Origin: Streptomyces sp. NBC_00285
GTDB lineage: Bacteria; Actinomycetota; Actinomycetes; Streptomycetales; Streptomycetaceae
Assembly (NCBI RefSeq): GCF_036174265.1
Contig: NZ_CP108055.1
Location: 558,001 to 622,000, forward strand
Length of the DNA stretch: 64,000 bases
Direction of reading: 5' to 3'
This document shows, in pieces, positions 42,939 through 52,673 of the stretch. The notes under the pieces were generated by a model, which worked only from the letters and a program-made list of their open reading frames with translations, had not been told where the DNA came from and made no database searches. The translations under genes and the position numbers were made by a program. The number at the start of each line of letters is the position of its first letter. The first letter of the stretch is position 1.

Positions 42939-44480
42939 TCAGGCTCGGTGAAGGCGGGCCAGGCCCCTCAGCACACGGGTGCGGCCGCGGTCGGGCACGG
43001 TCCACAGGGGGTGGCCGCGTACTCCCCAGGACTGCAACAGCGCGTTGGCGGCGAGGAATCCGCTGGTGGCGGCCCGCTCCATCAGCGCCACGGGCAGGTC
43101 GGTGCGGACCAGGTCGCCGGCGAGCAGCAGACCGGGGTGCGGGGTTCGTACGCCGGGGCGGTCGACGTGGCCGCCGGGTGGGAACAGAGGGCAGTCCCGG
43201 CGCCACTCGTGGCGGGCGTCGAGGATGCGCGCGCCGCGGGTCTCCGGGTAGACGCGCCGGAGCTGCTCGATCAGGCGGCTCGCCTCCGCGTCGGGAGCGG
43301 CGTCCTCGGGCAGGGCGTATCCGTGCAGCTCGACCACGGATCCGCCGGTGCGCGCGGCCCAGCGGGCGGCTTCTCGCTCCCAGCGTTCGAGGACGCTGAT
43401 GTTGTCCAGCGAGCCGTATCCGGCCGTGCCGAGGAAGCCGGGCCGGTCACGGGCCACGGGTCGGTCGAGCCACAGGCGGGAAACCAGGAAGGGCGGGGCC
43501 GTGCGGAGCCCTCCGATGCGGGCACGCCATGCGGCATCGCCCAGGTCGGGCGAGCGGGCGACCAGCGTGCCCAGTCCGAGGGTGTCGAGGGCGAGTACGA
43601 CCGTGTCGTACCGCTTCTCCTCGCCGTTCGCCGCGACCGTGAAGCCGCCGTCCGCGGTGGGCGAGACGGTGTCGACCGTGGTGGCCGTGCGGATGGTGAC
43701 GCCGTGTCGCTGCAGGTGGGAGGCGAGGGGGTCCCACAGGGCCGTCGAGAACGGGTCGCCGGGGACGTCGAAGAGCAGGCCCTCGGCGGAACCGAGGAAG
43801 TAGATGTGGAACATCAGGACCATCTCGGCGGCCGACAGCTGCCGGGGGTCGGCGAAGAAGCTGCGGGAGAACACCTCGAAGGCCAGATGGCGTGCGGCCT
43901 TCGGGAAGCGCAGCGTGTCCAGGAAGTCGTGGGCGCTGACGTCGTCGAACCGCGTGTAGATCTCGGGGACCCGTACGTCGAGCAGGGCCAGGGCGGCGGC
44001 GGGGTTCATCCGGAGCAGGTCGCGCGAGCGGAAGGAGGGGCTGAGGGCCACGAAGCCCAGTGCGCTCAGCGGTGGGGTGCGCGGGACCCGGCGGAAGCTG
44101 TCGTGGAGTCCGTCGGCGTGCCGCAGCGGGTAGTCGGGCAGGGCGGTGAGGCGGTCGAGGTGGCGGTCGGTGCGGCGCAGCAGGCTGCGGAGGTTGTAGT
44201 ACTGGCGGAAGAAGGCGTGGAAGCCTCGGCTCATGGTCGCGGTGGAGCCGTCGTACAGGGTGATCGGCCAGCCGCCCACGCGGCCGCCCAGGTAGGGCTC
44301 GCGTTCGTGGAGCGTGACGTGGACGCCTCGTTCGGCCAGGGCCGTGGCGGCGGCGAGGCCCGCGATACCGGCGCCCACGACCGCCGTGCTGCGCGCGCGT
44401 CCGCCGAGGCGTGCCGCCCCCGGCGGCGGGGGCAGGAAGACGGCGCGGCGGTCGCGGTGCGGGCCGACGGCGCCGGTCAT
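42939..44480 (-). CDS. crtU: CrtU, beta-carotene desaturase/methyltransferase (isorenieratene synthase)
   Basis: 513-residue flavoprotein. CrtU turns the beta-rings of beta-carotene into aromatic rings by desaturation with methyl migration, giving isorenieratene. The FAD motif is VVGAGIAGLAAATALAERG near residue 35; ATMSRGFHAFFRQYYNLRSL near residue 85 and the C-terminal GLLLAGDLVRTDLPVALMERA are typical of CrtU and plant zeta-carotene-desaturase-like proteins. The ATG at 44480 overlaps the crtT stop by four bases (ATGA), so crtT-crtU are translationally coupled. Confidence 0.87.
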   Translation of the reverse strand: MTGAVGPHRDRRAVFLPPPPGAARLGGRARSTAVVGAGIAGLAAATALAERGVHVTLHEREPYLGGRVGGWPITLYDGSTATMSRGFHAFFRQYYNLRSLLRRTDRHLDRLTALPDYPLRHADGLHDSFRRVPRTPPLSALGFVALSPSFRSRDLLRMNPAAALALLDVRVPEIYTRFDDVSAHDFLDTLRFPKAARHLAFEVFSRSFFADPRQLSAAEMVLMFHIYFLGSAEGLLFDVPGDPFSTALWDPLASHLQRHGVTIRTATTVDTVSPTADGGFTVAANGEEKRYDTVVLALDTLGLGTLVARSPDLGDAAWRARIGGLRTAPPFLVSRLWLDRPVARDRPGFLGTAGYGSLDNISVLERWEREAARWAARTGGSVVELHGYALPEDAAPDAEASRLIEQLRRVYPETRGARILDARHEWRRDCPLFPPGGHVDRPGVRTPHPGLLLAGDLVRTDLPVALMERAATSGFLAANALLQSWGVRGHPLWTVPDRGRTRVLRGLARLHRA

Positions 44481-45208
44481 CGCCCCGCCCCCGCGGTGGT
44501 GTCCGTGCGGCGGCCCACGACCGTGTGGGTGATGCCGGTCTGCCAGCCGGGCAGCGGCAGCGCCCGCACCTGGTCGAACCCGGCCGTGCGGACGCGGTCC
44601 GTGAACTGTCCGACCGTGTCGAAGTCCACGACGCTGCGCCACAGATGGCGGTACAGGTCACCGTCGCCGAGCGCGGTGGCGACGGGCAGCACCAGACCGC
44701 GGCACACGGCTGTCCACACCGCGCGGTGGCCGGGGCGCCCGCTCAGGGTGTACTCGTGCACAGCGAGCCGGCCGTGCGGGGCGAGCAGGCCGTGGGCGGT
44801 GGCGAGGACGGCGTCGGGATCGGCCACGTTGCGGAAGAGGTAGGCGGCGAAGACCGCGTCGAAAGGCCCTTCCACACCCGCCTCGGTGAGGTCTTCCGCC
44901 GGGGCGTGCACGAACCTGACGCCGGCCGGCCAGGGTTTGGCCCGGGCGCGTTCCAGCATGCCGCCGGAGGCGTCGACGGCCGTGATGTCGGCGTCGGGCA
45001 GGACAGCGCACAGTGCCGCGGTGGACGCGCCCGTGCCGCAGCCGAGATCCAGTACGCGCAGTCCGGTGCCGGGGTGCGGCAGCCTGAGTCGGCGGGCGGA
45101 GCGGCGCAGGTGGGCGTGGTAGCCGGGGTTGGCGGCCACCAAGGCGTCGTAGCTGTGCGCCGCATGGTCGAAAGCGGTCGCCAGATCCGCGTCACGCAGC
45201 ACGGTCAT
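44477..45208 (-). CDS. crtT: CrtT, SAM-dependent methyltransferase of the crtYTU group
   Basis: 243-residue class I methyltransferase with the SAM-binding motif LRVLDLGCGTGAST near residue 50, and DITAVDASGGML as motif II. It belongs to the UbiE/MenG-like group and occupies the position of crtT in Streptomyces griseus and S. coelicolor crtYTU operons. Its exact reaction is not settled; it is not required for the basic isorenieratene pathway as generally drawn. It lies 64 bases after crtY and overlaps crtU. Confidence 0.85.
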   Translation of the reverse strand: MTVLRDADLATAFDHAAHSYDALVAANPGYHAHLRRSARRLRLPHPGTGLRVLDLGCGTGASTAALCAVLPDADITAVDASGGMLERARAKPWPAGVRFVHAPAEDLTEAGVEGPFDAVFAAYLFRNVADPDAVLATAHGLLAPHGRLAVHEYTLSGRPGHRAVWTAVCRGLVLPVATALGDGDLYRHLWRSVVDFDTVGQFTDRVRTAGFDQVRALPLPGWQTGITHTVVGRRTDTTAGAGR

Positions 45209-45272
45209 TGCTCACTCCTGAATGCGGGTCGGGGGGAGGTCCGGTCGGAACGCGTCGCGGGAGCACGGCGGT

Positions 45273-46517
45273 TCAGGGGCCGGGAAAGGGGCGTCGGGGC
45301 AGCCTGGGGACTTCTGCGGCGGCGCGGAGCATGGGCCGCACCGGGGTGTGCAGGCCGATGCCGAGGTCCTCGTGCAGCCGGGTCTCGCCGTCCAGGAAGC
45401 GCAGCAGCCGGGCCATGGGGACCCGGGTGAACAGGCGGGAGAAGAAGGCGGCACCGTCCACGAGGCCACTGTCGAGGGCGTGCAGCAGCACGGCGTCCAT
45501 GGCGCGTGAGCGGGCCGGGTGCGGCTGCGGCGGCAGCGGCCTGCGTCCCTGGCGCAGGGCCTCCGCGACGGCCGCGGTCTGCCGCTGTACGCCCGTGAAG
45601 GTGTAGCCGGTGGCAGGCCGGGTGGCTCCTCCCGCCGCGCCGATGCGGAAGACGCAGGGCCCTGTCTGCCGGGCGAAAGGCGCGTCGGTCATGGGGATGA
45701 CACCGGTCTCGGTGCCGGTGATCTCGAAGTCGTCCAGGCCGAGCACGGTGCCGGTGTAGTGGCGCAGGGCTGCGTCGTACTGGTCGCCGGTCAGGGTCGT
45801 CGGGGAGAACTCCGTGTACTCCACCAGGGCCTGGTGCGGGCCGGTGGGCAGGACGTATCCGAACGAGAGTCCGGTGGGGGGCTGGGGGGTGCGGAAGTCC
45901 ATGAGTTCGGCACGGGCCGGGTCGAAGACGGGGCGGTCCGTCCGTACGAACCAGCCTCGGAAGTGCTGCAGCAGGGTGGTCCGGGCGGCGGGCAGGCTGC
46001 CGAGCGGACGGGAGTCGAACACCCAGCGGGCCTGCACGGAGAGCGCTTCGCCGCCCGCGGTGCGGGCCTGGATGCGGGCGCCCTCCGGGAGGCCGTCCAC
46101 GGTGTCGACCGTCGCTTCCAGGTGCCGTGTGCCGGTGTGGCGGGCGAGATCCTGGGTGATCAGACGGGTGAAGTCGTCCGAGCGGATCATCTTGTACCGC
46201 AGGGGGGAGATGTCGTCCTCGATCGGCGGCCCCGTGGGCCGGTGCACGCGCAGTCGGCGCCAGGAGGCGGAGACGGCCGCGTCGAAGCGTCCTGCTCCCG
46301 CCGCCTCCCAGAAGCACCAGGTGCGAGGGGGCGGCCGAAGGGGGCCGGGCGGGGCTTCCAACAGGACGACGGACAGGCGGCGGGAGCCGGGGGCGGGGCA
46401 GGTCAGACGGTGGGCCAGGGACAGTCCCGCGGCTCCCGCTCCGATGATGGCGACGTCTGCCTCCAGCACGACCGATGCCACCCCTTCCGTGCCGCTGTCG
46501 CGTTCTGTCCGCACCAT
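45273..46517 (-). CDS. crtY: CrtY, lycopene beta-cyclase
   Basis: 414-residue lycopene cyclase that forms the two beta-rings of beta-carotene. The dinucleotide motif ADVAIIGAGAAGLSLAHRL lies near residue 20 and the cyclase motifs are RTWCFWE, FDSRP, FGYVLPTGPHQALVEYTEF and RIGAAGGATRPATGYTF. The start at ATG 46517 has GGAGACGGA just upstream; earlier starts are possible. It follows the sigma factor gene by about 140 bases and begins the crtYTU group. Confidence 0.88.
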   Translation of the reverse strand: MVRTERDSGTEGVASVVLEADVAIIGAGAAGLSLAHRLTCPAPGSRRLSVVLLEAPPGPLRPPPRTWCFWEAAGAGRFDAAVSASWRRLRVHRPTGPPIEDDISPLRYKMIRSDDFTRLITQDLARHTGTRHLEATVDTVDGLPEGARIQARTAGGEALSVQARWVFDSRPLGSLPAARTTLLQHFRGWFVRTDRPVFDPARAELMDFRTPQPPTGLSFGYVLPTGPHQALVEYTEFSPTTLTGDQYDAALRHYTGTVLGLDDFEITGTETGVIPMTDAPFARQTGPCVFRIGAAGGATRPATGYTFTGVQRQTAAVAEALRQGRRPLPPQPHPARSRAMDAVLLHALDSGLVDGAAFFSRLFTRVPMARLLRFLDGETRLHEDLGIGLHTPVRPMLRAAAEVPRLPRRPFPGP

Positions 46518-46657
46518 TCCGTCTCCGGTACCCGTCCGGATGCGGATCATCACGCGCGTGCGGCGACGGGCAGGCGCGAGGCAGAGGCTCCTGCCGGCTC
46601 CGCGGTGGGCCGGCACGCATCGCCCGTGCATCCTGCTCACGCCGCTGTGCGGTGTTC

Positions 46658-47287
46658 CTACGCGGCGCACTGCACGGCGTCGTCCTCCTCCAGTCGGCGA
46701 GCGAGGCGGTGCAGTCCGCGCCGGGCGTGGCTCTTGACGGTGCCGAGGGGCCAGCCGGTGAGTTCGGCGATCTGGGTCTGGGTCAGGTCGTCGTAGAAGG
46801 CGAGGTTCAGCACGCGGCGTTGCGCCGGGGGAAGCCGGGAGAGTTCGTCGGCCAGGACGACACGGTCGAGAACCGTCTCCGGCCTCGCGTCCTGGGCTTG
46901 GGCCACCAGGAGCAGTCGGGCGCCCGCGGCGGCGACGAGTTCGTTGCGCCGGGTGCGGGCCGACAGTGCGTCCGCGATCTTCCGGCGGGCGATGCCCACG
47001 AGCCAGGCGGGCAGGTTGCCGCGCTCGGGTGTGAATCCGGCCCGGCCGCGCCATGCGGCCAGGAACACCACCTGAGTGATGTCCTCCGCTTCCCTGTCGT
47101 CGCCCAGGGAGCGCCGGGCGAGGGCGTGCACGAGAGCGCCCCACCGGTGGTGGACGGCTGCGAGGTACCTCTCGTCGCCGGCCAGGAATCCCTCGATGAG
47201 GTCGGCATCACCGCTGTCTTTATTGTCCGCATTGCTGACTTTATGGGTGGTGTCGATGTCCGCGCTGGTTTGCCGGGCGGTCGTCAT
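46658..47287 (-). CDS. ECF-type RNA polymerase sigma factor of the carotenoid locus (LitS/CrtS-like role)
   Basis: 209-residue sigma factor with region 2 (HHRWGALVHALARRSLGDD, EDITQVVFLAAWRGRAGF) and region 4 (LPPAQRRVLNLAFYDDLTQT, GTVKSHARRGLHRLA). It is divergent from crtE and directly upstream of crtY. In S. coelicolor the light-induced sigma factor LitS, and in S. griseus CrtS, switch on carotenoid genes; this one is the obvious counterpart, though it could be non-orthologous. The LitA/LitB partner genes are not present here. GGAGGAG precedes the ATG at 47287. Confidence 0.85.
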   Translation of the reverse strand: MTTARQTSADIDTTHKVSNADNKDSGDADLIEGFLAGDERYLAAVHHRWGALVHALARRSLGDDREAEDITQVVFLAAWRGRAGFTPERGNLPAWLVGIARRKIADALSARTRRNELVAAAGARLLLVAQAQDARPETVLDRVVLADELSRLPPAQRRVLNLAFYDDLTQTQIAELTGWPLGTVKSHARRGLHRLARRLEEDDAVQCAA

Positions 47288-47350
47288 GGCTACTCCTCCG
47301 ACGGACCGAGTGGCCGCTGGGAGCGACCGTCGCCCCACCACCGTGCGGAA

Positions 47351-47389
47351 TCGATGCAAGCCGAACAACTCGCATCGTCTTTGCATCGA
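47351..47389. promoter_or_regulatory. Repeated GCATCG elements in the sigma/crtE divergent promoter
   Basis: TCGATGCAA (47351-47359) and TTGCATCGA (47381-47389) form a perfect 9-bp inverted repeat. A further GCATCG at 47372-47377 stands 11 bases before the one at 47383-47388. The sites lie between the two divergent starts. Direct 11-bp spacing is the kind bound by CarH/LitR-type MerR proteins, so this is a candidate LitR operator. Confidence 0.5.
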
Positions 47390-47515
47390 AAAACACCGAC
47401 GTGAGCAGCCCGGGCCTGCTTTCCCTCTCGCGCCGCATCCGTCCGCACCACCCGGGCCGAACCGTTGGACGACAGAACCAGCTGTGATCGCGAGGATCTC
47501 GATGAGGGAACCGGC

Positions 47516-48787
47516 ATGAACCCCACCACGGCAAAGGACCACCGCGTGGACCTGCGGCCCCGCGGACATCTGCCTTCCGAGCAGGGCTCCCCCGCCCCGA
47601 CGCCGCGGTCCGCCGCCCACCCCGCCCCGGCCCCCCGTACCGTCGACGCGGACGTCACCAAAGCGGTGCGCGGCGTCCTCGCCGACCTGCTCGCGCGCCG
47701 GACGGCGGCGGCCGAGGCCGTCGATCCGCTCTTCGCCCATGACCTGGCGGCACGCGTCGCGCACTTCACGCAGAACGGCGGCAAGTTCAACCGCTCCCGC
47801 TTCCTGTGGTGGGCCCTGCGGGCCTGTGGCGGCACCGAACCCGCGCAGGCACAGGCCGCCCTCCGGATCGGGGCGGCCCTGGAACTCATCCAGACCTGCG
47901 CCCTGGTCCACGACGACGTGATGGACGGCGCACGGCTGCGCCGAGGCCGCCCCGCCCTGCACGTCGATGTCGCCGCCCAGTACGCCGGCGACACCTCCCA
48001 CGCCCGCGGCGCCCGGCTGGGCCAGGCGGCGGCGATCCTCGCCGGTGACCTCGCCCTGGTCTGGGCGGACGACGTGGTCGCCGACACCGCGATGACACCG
48101 GAGAGCGCCTCCCGCGTGCGGGACCTGTGGCGCAGTATGCGCATGGAGATGGTGGCCGGGCAGTACCTGGACGTGCACGGCGAGGCCACCTCGGTGCGCT
48201 CCCTGGTCCGCGCGGTCCGGGCCGCCTGCCTCAAGAGCGCCCTGTACTCCGTGGAGCGCCCGATCGCCCTGGGAGCCGCACTGGCCGGCGCGGACCACGA
48301 CACGACCCGGGCCCTGTGCTCGGCCGGCCGCTGTGTCGGGTTCGCCTTCCAACTGCGTGACGACCTCCTCGACGCCTTCGGCGAACCCGGCGACACCGGC
48401 AAGCCCTCCGGCGGGGACATCCGCAGCGGCAAGCCCACCTACCTGGCCGCCGTCGCACAGGCACGGGCCGAGAGCGCCGGCGACCGGGACGCCCTCGCCG
48501 TCCTGCGCGACACCCTCGGCAGGGACGACGCCGCCGAAGCCGAACTCGACGCCGTGCGACAGGTGTTCACGGCCACCGGAGCACGGGACACCGTGGAGTC
48601 GAAGATCAGCCGGCTGGTGGCCCAGGGGCTGCGCCACCTCGACACCGCCGTGCTCGAACCGCAGGGCCGCAGCCGGCTGCGCGCGATGCTGTGCACCGCG
48701 GCAGCCGGGCGCAGCGACGACCCGTCGGCCGAGGCGGTCACGTCGTCCCTGCCGTCGGCCGCCGTGGACGAGGGGGCACGCCGATGA
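47516..48787 (+). CDS. crtE: CrtE, geranylgeranyl diphosphate synthase
   Basis: 423-residue polyprenyl synthase, with an N-terminal extension of about 60 residues. Both aspartate-rich motifs are intact: DDVMD (D133-D137) in LVHDDVMDGARLRRGRP, and DDLLD (D282-D286). GGKFNRSRFLWWAL near residue 82 corresponds to the usual GGKRLRP region in altered form. It makes the C20 precursor for phytoene. It leads the plus-strand unit; its stop overlaps the crtI start (ATGA). The ATG at 47516 has GAGGGAA upstream. Confidence 0.9.
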   Translation: MNPTTAKDHRVDLRPRGHLPSEQGSPAPTPRSAAHPAPAPRTVDADVTKAVRGVLADLLARRTAAAEAVDPLFAHDLAARVAHFTQNGGKFNRSRFLWWALRACGGTEPAQAQAALRIGAALELIQTCALVHDDVMDGARLRRGRPALHVDVAAQYAGDTSHARGARLGQAAAILAGDLALVWADDVVADTAMTPESASRVRDLWRSMRMEMVAGQYLDVHGEATSVRSLVRAVRAACLKSALYSVERPIALGAALAGADHDTTRALCSAGRCVGFAFQLRDDLLDAFGEPGDTGKPSGGDIRSGKPTYLAAVAQARAESAGDRDALAVLRDTLGRDDAAEAELDAVRQVFTATGARDTVESKISRLVAQGLRHLDTAVLEPQGRSRLRAMLCTAAAGRSDDPSAEAVTSSLPSAAVDEGARR

Positions 48788-50316
48788 CCCGCACCGTTCC
48801 CGGGCGCACCGACCACGTCGTGGTCGTCGGTGCCGGTCTGTCCGGACTGGCCGCCGCCCTGCACCTCCTGGGCGCCGGCCGCAGGGTCACCGTGGTCGAG
48901 CGGGACCCGGCGCCGGGCGGGCGCGCCGGGCTGCTGGAGCGCGGCGGCTACCGCATCGACACGGGTCCCACCGTGCTGACGATGCCGCACCTCGCCGACG
49001 AGGCCTTCGCCGCCGTCGGCGACAGCCTGAGCCGGCGTGTCGACCTCGTGCCGCTCCACCCGGCCTACCGGGCGCAGTTCGCCGACGGCAGCAGCCTGGA
49101 CGTCCACACCGGCGCCGACGCGATGGAAGCGGAGGTCGAACGCTTCGCCGGGGCCCGGGAGGCGGCCGGTTACCGGCAGCTGCGTGGCTGGCTCGAACGC
49201 CTCTACCGGGTCCAGATGCGCCGCTTCATCGACGTCAACTTCGACTCTCCCTTCGGTCTGCTGACCCCCGACCTCGCCCGTCTGGCGGCGCTCGGCGGAT
49301 TCGGCCGGCTGGACGCGCGCATCGGGCGCTTCCTGCACGACGAACGCCTGCGCCGGGTCTTCTCCTTCCAGTCCCTGTACGCGGGCGTCGCCCCGGCCCG
49401 CGCGCTGGCCGCGTACGCCGTCATCGCCTACATGGACACCGTGGCCGGCGTGTACTTCCCGCGCGGCGGCATGCACGCCCTGCCCAGAGCCATGGCCGAC
49501 GCGGCCGCCGAGGCCGGGGCCGACCTGCGCTTCGGGGAAACGGTCACCCGGCTGGAACGCTCCGGTGACCGGGTCACCGCCGTCGTCACGGAACAGGACC
49601 GCATCGCCTGCGACGCCGTGGTGCTCACGCCCGACCTGCCGGTCGCCTACGGTCTCCTCGGCCGCGCCCCCAAGCGCCCCACCGGCCTGCGCTTCTCCCC
49701 CTCCGCCGTGATCCTGCACGCGGGCACGGACCGCACCTGGCCGCAGCTCGCCCACCACACCATCTCCTTCGGTGCGGCATGGCAGCGGACCTTCACCGAA
49801 CTCACCGACACCGGCCGCCTGATGAGCGACCCCTCGCTGCTGATCACCCGCCCCACCGCCACCGACCCGGCCCTCGCCCCGCCCGGCCGGCATCTGCACT
49901 ACATCCTGGCCCCCTGCCCCAACACCGCCGTCGGCCCCGGCGCGGCCGACTGGGGCGAGCTGGCCGCCGGATACCGCCACAGCCTGCTCACGGAACTGGA
50001 CCGGCGCGGCCTCGACGGCATCGCCTCCGCCATCGAGGAGGAGTGCCTGGTCACGCCCGCCGACTGGCAGGACAGTGGACACGCGGCGGGCTCCCCGTTC
50101 TCCGCCGCCCACACCTTCGCGCAGACCGGACCGTTCCGGCCCCGCAACCTGGTCCGCGGGACCGTCAACGCCGTCCTCGCCGGCTGCGGCACCACCCCGG
50201 GCGTCGGCGTGCCGACCGTCCTGCTGTCCGGCAAGCTGGCCGCGGCCCGGATCACCGGCCGCGACCGGCACCCGCGCCCCACCGCACGGCCGTCCCGCGA
50301 GAGGAGGGCGGCATGA
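48784..50316 (+). CDS. crtI: CrtI, phytoene desaturase
   Basis: 510-residue flavoenzyme that converts phytoene to lycopene. The FAD motif is [21 protein letters not shown] at about residues 12-32 in pieces, and [20 protein letters not shown] follows. The C-terminal [19 protein letters not shown] is the desaturase FAD-contact signature. It overlaps crtE and crtB by four bases each, so the group is translationally coupled. Confidence 0.9.
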   Translation: MTRTVPGRTDHVVVVGAGLSGLAAALHLLGAGRRVTVVERDPAPGGRAGLLERGGYRIDTGPTVLTMPHLADEAFAAVGDSLSRRVDLVPLHPAYRAQFADGSSLDVHTGADAMEAEVERFAGAREAAGYRQLRGWLERLYRVQMRRFIDVNFDSPFGLLTPDLARLAALGGFGRLDARIGRFLHDERLRRVFSFQSLYAGVAPARALAAYAVIAYMDTVAGVYFPRGGMHALPRAMADAAAEAGADLRFGETVTRLERSGDRVTAVVTEQDRIACDAVVLTPDLPVAYGLLGRAPKRPTGLRFSPSAVILHAGTDRTWPQLAHHTISFGAAWQRTFTELTDTGRLMSDPSLLITRPTATDPALAPPGRHLHYILAPCPNTAVGPGAADWGELAAGYRHSLLTELDRRGLDGIASAIEEECLVTPADWQDSGHAAGSPFSAAHTFAQTGPFRPRNLVRGTVNAVLAGCGTTPGVGVPTVLLSGKLAAARITGRDRHPRPTARPSRERRAA

Positions 50317-51338
50317 GCGAGCGTGAACTCGACGCGGCCGGCATCGCCGGTCCCGAACTGCGGCAGGCGTACGCGCACTGCAAGCGGCTCAACGCCCGGC
50401 ACGGCAAGACGTACTTCCTCGCCACCCGCCTCCTGCCGGTGGCACGAAGGCCGGCCGTGCACGCCCTCTACGGGTTCGCCCGCTGGGCCGACGACATCGT
50501 CGACAGCCTCGACGACACCACGGCCACCGAGGCCCGCTCAGCCCGGCTGACCCTGCTCCAGCGGGACCTGACCACAGGACTGGGCAACGGGGACAGCTCG
50601 GAACCCGTCGTCGTCGCCCTCGCCGACACCGCCCGCCGCTACGCCATCGAGCACCGGCACTTCGCCGACTTCATGACCGCCATGCGCGCCGACCTCGACA
50701 TCACCGACTACGCCACCTACACCGACCTGCGGGCCTACACCTACGGCTCGGCCGAGGTCATCGGCCTGCAGATGCTGCCCGTGCTGGGCACGGTCGTCCC
50801 GCGCGAGGAGGCGGCACCCTACGCGGCGGCACTGGGCGTGGCCTTCCAGCTGACGAACTTCCTGCGGGACGTCGGTGAGGACCTCGACCGCGACCGCGTC
50901 TATCTGCCGGCCGACCTGCTGGCCGCACACGGCGTGGACCGGCAACTGCTGCACTGGGGCCGGGACACAGGACGGCCCGACCGCCGGATCACCGCCGCAC
51001 TCCGGGAGTTCGAGGCGCTGACACGCGAGCTCTACCGCGAGGCGGCCCCCGGAATCGCCATGCTCGACCCGGTGGCACGCCCGTGTATCCGTACCGCGTT
51101 CGTCCTCTACGGCGCGATCCTGGACGCCGTCGCCCAGGACGGCTACCGCTCGCTGCGCCGACGTGCCGTCGTGTCCCGGCGCCGCCGTGCCGCCGTGGCC
51201 CTCGACGGACTCGCCCGGGTGACCACGGCCAGGCTGCGCGCCCGCACAGCGGGGCGGCAAGCAGCGCCCGTCCCCACCCCACCGCCCACCAGTCCGCCCC
51301 CGACCGACGTCCGGCCCGTTCACGAGGGAGTCGTATGA
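50313..51338 (+). CDS. crtB: CrtB, phytoene synthase
   Basis: 341-residue squalene/phytoene synthase that joins two geranylgeranyl diphosphates. Both aspartate-rich sites are present: [16 protein letters not shown] near residue 52, and [19 protein letters not shown] near residue 190. A Pro-rich C-terminal tail of about 40 residues is probably disordered. Four-base overlaps link it to crtI and to the following Rieske-domain gene. Confidence 0.9.
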   Translation: MSERELDAAGIAGPELRQAYAHCKRLNARHGKTYFLATRLLPVARRPAVHALYGFARWADDIVDSLDDTTATEARSARLTLLQRDLTTGLGNGDSSEPVVVALADTARRYAIEHRHFADFMTAMRADLDITDYATYTDLRAYTYGSAEVIGLQMLPVLGTVVPREEAAPYAAALGVAFQLTNFLRDVGEDLDRDRVYLPADLLAAHGVDRQLLHWGRDTGRPDRRITAALREFEALTRELYREAAPGIAMLDPVARPCIRTAFVLYGAILDAVAQDGYRSLRRRAVVSRRRRAAVALDGLARVTTARLRARTAGRQAAPVPTPPPTSPPPTDVRPVHEGVV

Positions 51339-52423
51339 AACCGCGTCGACCGGCGGGCCCCGGCCGCTATCCCCTGTCGCTGCGACGGCACCCGGTGCGC
51401 TGGGAGCGCCAGCTGCCGACCTGGCGGCAGGCCCGGCCCGGTGTGATCGCCGAGGCACTGAAGCGGGCTCAGATGCGCCCGACCGGCAACTGGTACGTCG
51501 TCGGCGCGAGCCGTGACGTGCGCGGTGACCGGCCGCTGTCCGGCACCGTGTCCGGCCACGAGATCGTCGTCTGGCGCAGCGCCGACGGACGGCTCGTGGC
51601 CGGTCCGGGCGTGTGCCCCCACCTGGGCGCGCCGCTCGCCGACAGCCCGGTGCGCTGCGGAACCCTCGTGTGCCACTGGCACGGACTGGCCCTGAACGGC
51701 ACGCCGTTCGCCGGCTGGGAGCCGCTGCCCGTGCACGACGACGGAGTACTGGTGTGGGTGCGACTGGACCCGGCGGGCGGCGAGCCACCGCTGGAGGTGC
51801 CCGTCGTCCCGGAGCGCCCGCAGCTGTCGCGTTCCGTGGCCGCCGTCTACCGGGCGGTGGGGGTCTGCGAGCCCGAGGACGTGGTGGCCAACCGGCTGGA
51901 TCCGTGGCACGGGGCCTGGTTCCATCCGTACTCCTTCGTCGACCTGACCGTCGTCTCGACGCCGGACGTCGACGGGCCGGGTGCGGACGGGCCGGGTGCG
52001 GACGGGCCGGGTGCGGACGGGCCGGGTGCGGACGGTTCAGGCGCCGAGGGGCCGGGTGAGGACGGCTTCACCGTGGATGTGTCCTTCAAGGTCGCCGGGC
52101 GGCTCGTGGTGCCGGTCCGGGCGGTCTTCACGGCCCCGGGGCCCCGGACGGTCGTCATGCGCATCACGGAGGGCGAGGGCCGGGGGTCGGTCGTCGAGAC
52201 GCATGCCACCCCGCTCGGGCCGGACTCGCAGGGCAGGCCCCGCACGGCGGTGGTCGAGGCCGTCCTGGCCTGTTCCGACCGCCCCGGCTTCGCCGCGGCC
52301 CGTACGGCGGCCCCTGTCCTGCGCAGGATCATGGCAGCGGCAGCGGGGCGGCTGTGGCGTGACGACCTGGCGTACGCGGAACGGCGGTGGGCGCTGCGCT
52401 CCACCGGGCGGTTCCCGGGCTGA
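51335..52423 (+). CDS. DUF5914 / Rieske [2Fe-2S] protein of the carotenoid operon
   Basis: 362-residue protein. A Rieske-type cluster site is visible in [14 protein letters not shown] and [12 protein letters not shown] (Cys-X-His and Cys-X2-His), at about residues 90-125. The C-terminal half resembles the DUF5914 domain found after crtB in Streptomyces. The middle contains a run of four GPGAD repeats encoded by a 15-bp tandem repeat. The cluster suggests an oxygenase or electron-transfer role in late carotenoid modification. It occupies the crtV position of other Streptomyces clusters. Confidence 0.82.
   Translation: MKPRRPAGPGRYPLSLRRHPVRWERQLPTWRQARPGVIAEALKRAQMRPTGNWYVVGASRDVRGDRPLSGTVSGHEIVVWRSADGRLVAGPGVCPHLGAPLADSPVRCGTLVCHWHGLALNGTPFAGWEPLPVHDDGVLVWVRLDPAGGEPPLEVPVVPERPQLSRSVAAVYRAVGVCEPEDVVANRLDPWHGAWFHPYSFVDLTVVSTPDVDGPGADGPGADGPGADGPGADGSGAEGPGEDGFTVDVSFKVAGRLVVPVRAVFTAPGPRTVVMRITEGEGRGSVVETHATPLGPDSQGRPRTAVVEAVLACSDRPGFAAARTAAPVLRRIMAAAAGRLWRDDLAYAERRWALRSTGRFPG
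51971..52030 (+). repeat. Four perfect 15-bp tandem repeats inside the Rieske/DUF5914 gene
   Basis: GACGGGCCGGGTGCG is repeated four times and followed by a degenerate fifth copy. It encodes Asp-Gly-Pro-Gly-Ala repeats in a flexible linker. Copy number is likely to vary. Confidence 0.9.
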
Positions 52424-52673
52424 CCGGCCGACGGACGGCGGCCCGACCCGGACCCGGAATCGTCCCCGGGATCCGTTCGGCCGACGTCCGTGCATCCGTC
52501 GGCCCTACATGTACGGAACAAGAAGCCAGAAGCAGGAGGCCGGCAGGCGGCCACCGGGTACGCGACAAGGAGGCGATCCTGATCGCAGTCGAACGTGCCC
52601 GGCACCCGAAGGGACCGGCACCTTGCGCCGACGCCTTGCGCGTCGACACAGGGGAACGACCCTCATCCTCGCC
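52424..52673. other. Leader of the LitR-like gene
   Basis: 250 bases with a perfect 8-bp palindrome TACATGTA at 52506-52513, a possible MerR-family site. No other gene is seen. Confidence 0.35.

Noticed and set aside
47288..48637. N-terminal extension of the sigma factor frame into crtE
   Set aside because: The extension is antisense to crtE and not sigma-like; the ATG at 47287 has a perfect ribosome-binding site and begins the conserved protein.
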